A DNA stretch of 16,423 bases from Halobacteriales archaeon QH_8_67_36 (GTDB taxonomy: Archaea > Halobacteriota > Halobacteria > Halobacteriales > Haloarculaceae), in NCBI GenBank assembly GCA_003021755.1, contig PXQZ01000083.1:1-16423 (forward strand). The letters run 5' to 3'. The translations under genes and the position numbers were made by a program. Of the stretch, positions 14,269-16,423 are shown one piece after another; position 1 is the stretch's first letter; each line of letters starts with the position of its first letter. Under the pieces are notes generated by a model. The model was not told where the DNA came from, made no database searches, and saw nothing but the letters and a program-made list of their open reading frames with translations.

Positions 14269-15375
14269 TTACGGACCATCGGCGCTCAGCGGAACAGTCC
14301 GCCCATCGTCGGCGTCCGTCGCCGTCGCGCGAATTGCCTTCATAATGTGGAGCGTCCACGTTCCCTCGGTAACCGGCACAGTCGACGACCCGCCGCGCCG
14401 TATGGCTGTGACCTCCTCGCCGAACTGGTAGCTGTGGGAGTCCAGATTGCGGACGGCGTCCCAGTCGTCGTCGATGGTGCGGCGGGCGACGGCGATGAGG
14501 TTCTCGGCCGTGCCGCGGACGCGGCCCAGCACGTGGTCGACGGTGGCCATCGCGCGGGCCTTTGGCGATGCCTGGTAGTCGCGGTCCAGCACCGTCACCG
14601 ACTGTGAGACGACGTCTATCTCGATGCTCCCGCGGTCACCGTGGACCTGTATCACCTTGTGGGGGACGTCGCTGGCGAGGACGGTCCCGCTACACAGCAC
14701 CCCGTCGTCGGTGACGTACTGGAACTGGACGCTGTCGTACTCGAACTCCCGTGCGTACTCGCCGACGAGCGACGAACTCGCCTGAATCGCCTCGGGGCTC
14801 GACGGGTAGCCGCCGAGGTTCAACACCATGTATATCGGATGGGGCAACCCCTCCTCGAACTCGCCGCCGGGGAGCTCGTCGGCCCACGCCCCGCGGCGCA
14901 TGTCGTCGGGGTAGGTCTCGCCGGCGTACAGCACGTCGACGGAGCGAAGCTCCCCGATGGCGCCGTCCTCGACGAGGCCGCGGGCTCTCCGCATGGCCGG
15001 CGAGAAGTTGCGGTCATGGACCACCGAGACGGTGGCGTCGTACTCCTCGACGAGTCGCTCCAGTTCCTCGGCCTCCTCAATGGTCTCAGCGACCGGCTTC
15101 TCTATCAGCACCGGGATGCCGTCTTCGATGGCCATCCGGGCCAGTTCGAGACGCGTCCCGACCGGTGTACAAAGATGTATCCAGTCCAGCGACTCGCGTG
15201 CCAGCATCCCCTCGAAATCGGCGTAGGCGTTGATGTCGTACTCGGTAGCCTTCTCGCGTGCTCGTGACTCGTCGAGATCACAGATTGCGACGAGATTCGT
15301 GTCCGGGCACTGCCGGAGCCCCGAGAGGTGACGATCGGACACCACGCCGCCGACGACCGCGGTTTCCAGTGTCAT
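14269..15375 (-). CDS. Gfo/Idh/MocA-family NAD(P)-dependent sugar dehydrogenase
   Basis: This protein has 368 residues. Residues 1-120 form a Rossmann domain with a glycine-rich start (AVVGGVVSDRHLSGL), a strand ending in Asp (AICDLDE) for cofactor ribose, and the family signature EKP at 92-94 inside GIPVLIEKPVAET. The C-terminal alpha/beta domain follows with a His-containing segment (GGEFEEGLPHPIY, H179). Members oxidise or reduce sugars or nucleotide sugars in the cytosol; the substrate here is unknown, but the ruined glycan genes on both sides suggest a surface-polysaccharide sugar. The Gly loop appears one residue short of G-x-G-x-x-G. A Shine-Dalgarno-like GGAG and double TATA-like boxes precede it. 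It is the only full-length gene in the right-hand 3 kb. Confidence 0.88.
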   Translation of the reverse strand: MTLETAVVGGVVSDRHLSGLRQCPDTNLVAICDLDESRAREKATEYDINAYADFEGMLARESLDWIHLCTPVGTRLELARMAIEDGIPVLIEKPVAETIEEAEELERLVEEYDATVSVVHDRNFSPAMRRARGLVEDGAIGELRSVDVLYAGETYPDDMRRGAWADELPGGEFEEGLPHPIYMVLNLGGYPSSPEAIQASSSLVGEYAREFEYDSVQFQYVTDDGVLCSGTVLASDVPHKVIQVHGDRGSIEIDVVSQSVTVLDRDYQASPKARAMATVDHVLGRVRGTAENLIAVARRTIDDDWDAVRNLDSHSYQFGEEVTAIRRGGSSTVPVTEGTWTLHIMKAIRATATDADDGRTVPLSADGP

Positions 15376-15383
15376 CGTTCCAT

Positions 15384-15412
15384 CTCCTCGCGTGTGAATA
15401 TATTGTTATATC
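15384..15412 (-). promoter_or_regulatory. Promoter and ribosome-binding region of the dehydrogenase gene
   Basis: On the minus strand, GATATAAC (about 15405-15412) and AATATATT (about 15397-15404) lie 23-37 bases before the ATG. GAGGAG (15385-15390) lies about 10 bases before it. This is the only gene of the window with both a TATA box and a plausible Shine-Dalgarno sequence, but the boxes are so close that the leader would be very short. Confidence 0.5.
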
Positions 15413-15596
15413 CGGGATGTACAGGGGTAGCTGACTGCTACCGAGCGATCGCCCGTTTCCGTGACGGCTTGTAGCTGGGAATATGATACGTTGTGTCGGA
15501 CTCGGGGTAACTGGCGCGAAAGACAGATACAACAACACCTGGACAGATCCACGAATCGACCGACTATGGCCGCCAACCGTTCTCACGAAGTATAGG

Positions 15597-15965
15597 CGTG
15601 ACGTACGAAGTGCCACCGTCGCAGTCGTCGTCCCGGCGTGCAACGAGTCCGGCTTGGTCGGGGGCGTCATCGAGACGATGCCGTCCTACGTCGACAGTGC
15701 GTACGCAGTCAAGGGCAGCTCGATAACTGGACCGAGATACGGGCGACGACACGGCGTGTCAACGCCGAGACGGAGCCAGACGCCGAGTTCGCCCGCCGAG
15801 TCGTCCCACTCCGCCACGAAAAGAACCGGGGCGTCGCCGGCGCCATCAAGACCGGGTACCTCGCCGCTCGTGACAGCCGTCAATGTGGCGGCGGTGATGA
15901 ATGGAGACGCATAGATGCGGCTCGGACTGTTAGCGGGCGTCATCGCCTCGTCGTCAGGACGTGGC
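15597..15965 (+). pseudogene. Remnant of a family 2 glycosyltransferase
   Basis: In one frame TVAVVVPACNESGLVGGVIE gives the first strand and nucleotide-binding helix of a GT2 enzyme, where PAYNE is usual. The first acidic motif (DDxSxD) is missing. The reading then continues in another frame with VVPLRHEKNRGVAGAIKTGY (within 15717-15875), the typical N-R-G-V-x-G-A helix. It returns to the first frame at about 15876 with VAAVMNGDA, the D-x-D-type metal site, followed by a TAG where a Gln codon is usual. After the stop LLAGVIASSSGRG still resembles the next GT2 helix. So there are at least two frame changes, a deletion and a stop. The enzyme would have transferred a sugar from a nucleotide or dolichol donor at the membrane. 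Confidence 0.75.
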
Positions 15966-15966
15966 C

Positions 15967-16423
15967 CTACTCGTGTAACGTCCCGTCGAGACGTACCCCG
16001 TAGCCCTCGTCCGATGCCGTGGTTGCTGGCCACGACGACCGTGTCGGGGTCGGCCGCTGTCAGCACCGTTTCGACGATCTCCCGGTCCTCGGGGCGCTGG
16101 TGAAACACCGTGTCGGTCTACTGGAACTCCAAAAAGCCGAAATCGGAATCAAAAGTTATCAATGAGAGAGGTAAAGGTGTCGCCGCGAGTGCGGATGTAT
16201 GCCGCTATCGCCGGTAACTCCACTTTCTGGCGTGTTCATTGGGCCGTAAACGCTGTACACGCCGATCGCTTTTCGAACGTATCAAGGATCCCCTCGGGAT
16301 GACTCGGTTGGTCCGCCGGCGAGGCGTAACCCGGGATTACTGCCCCCAATTGCCCATGCGGGTGGCGTGACAGTGATGTTCACGACGACGCTGCTGTGAC
16401 CTCGCCGGTCAAGCAGTTCCTAT
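15967..16423 (-). pseudogene. Remnant of an alkaline-phosphatase-superfamily phosphodiesterase
   Basis: Pieces in several frames on the minus strand follow the order of a type I phosphodiesterase/nucleotide pyrophosphatase. Near the window edge VVVNITVTPPAWAIGG is followed, after a slip in a run of five G, by AVIPGYASPADQPSHPEGIL. Then comes a gap, then FDSDFGFLEFQ, a TAG at 16118-16120, TDTVFHQRPEDREIVETVL, and DPDTVVVASNHGIG. This last is the metal-site motif with Asn where Asp is normal. After another slip it reads DEGYGVRLDGTLHE and a stop at 15967. About 60-100 residues normally lying in the middle appear deleted. The 5' end is beyond the right edge. Such enzymes occur in haloarchaeal surface-glycan clusters. 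It ends against the convergent glycosyltransferase remnant. Confidence 0.65.

Overview
The window is high-GC DNA from a halophilic archaeon (class Halobacteria). The evidence is the strongly acidic proteins, the TATA-like boxes sitting about 26 bases upstream of start codons (leaderless transcripts), and archaeal or haloarchaeal families: Dph2, HalOD1, a DUF7344-type winged-helix protein, a DUF5658-type membrane protein and PAS/GAF sensor kinases. The genus cannot be fixed from the sequence alone. I see no tRNA, rRNA, CRISPR array or complete insertion sequence.

Layout. (1) Positions 2-481 hold the 3' end of an unrecognised gene on the + strand, followed by a METTL5-like methyltransferase on the - strand (599-1159). 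(2) Positions 1213-5874 form a - strand two-component signalling block. A 923-residue PAS/GAF/PAS/PAS/GAF histidine kinase overlaps a Rcp1-like response regulator that has lost the segment carrying its phospho-acceptor aspartate. Next comes an intact receiver-histidine kinase hybrid, then the decayed C-terminal half of a second hybrid-type kinase. (3) Positions 5957-13267 are mostly intact genes: dph2, a YlbF-like protein, a small membrane protein, a UlaG-like metallo-hydrolase, an acidic coiled-coil protein, a divergent HisG paralogue, a membrane-attached winged-helix protein with a 35-residue ORF tail to tail, a stand-alone HalOD1 domain and a DUF5658-like membrane protein. (4) Positions 13268-16423 are largely decayed. 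There is about 600 bp with no recognisable gene, a GNAT/FemAB-type acyltransferase scrap, one intact Gfo/Idh/MocA dehydrogenase, and remnants of a family 2 glycosyltransferase and of an alkaline-phosphatase-superfamily phosphodiesterase that end against each other.

How the parts relate. The signalling block looks like a phosphorelay in which the diffusible receiver is broken while the two kinases flanking it remain open. The right end looks like the ruins of a cell-surface glycan locus: acyltransferase, sugar dehydrogenase, glycosyltransferase and phosphodiesterase commonly occur together in such clusters, and only the dehydrogenase is still open here. The most interesting points are the response-regulator deletion that fuses reading frames, the divergent HisG paralogue, the 35-residue ORF with its own promoter-like box, and the surface-glycan graveyard. 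I do not see convincing evidence of a wholly new multi-gene system.
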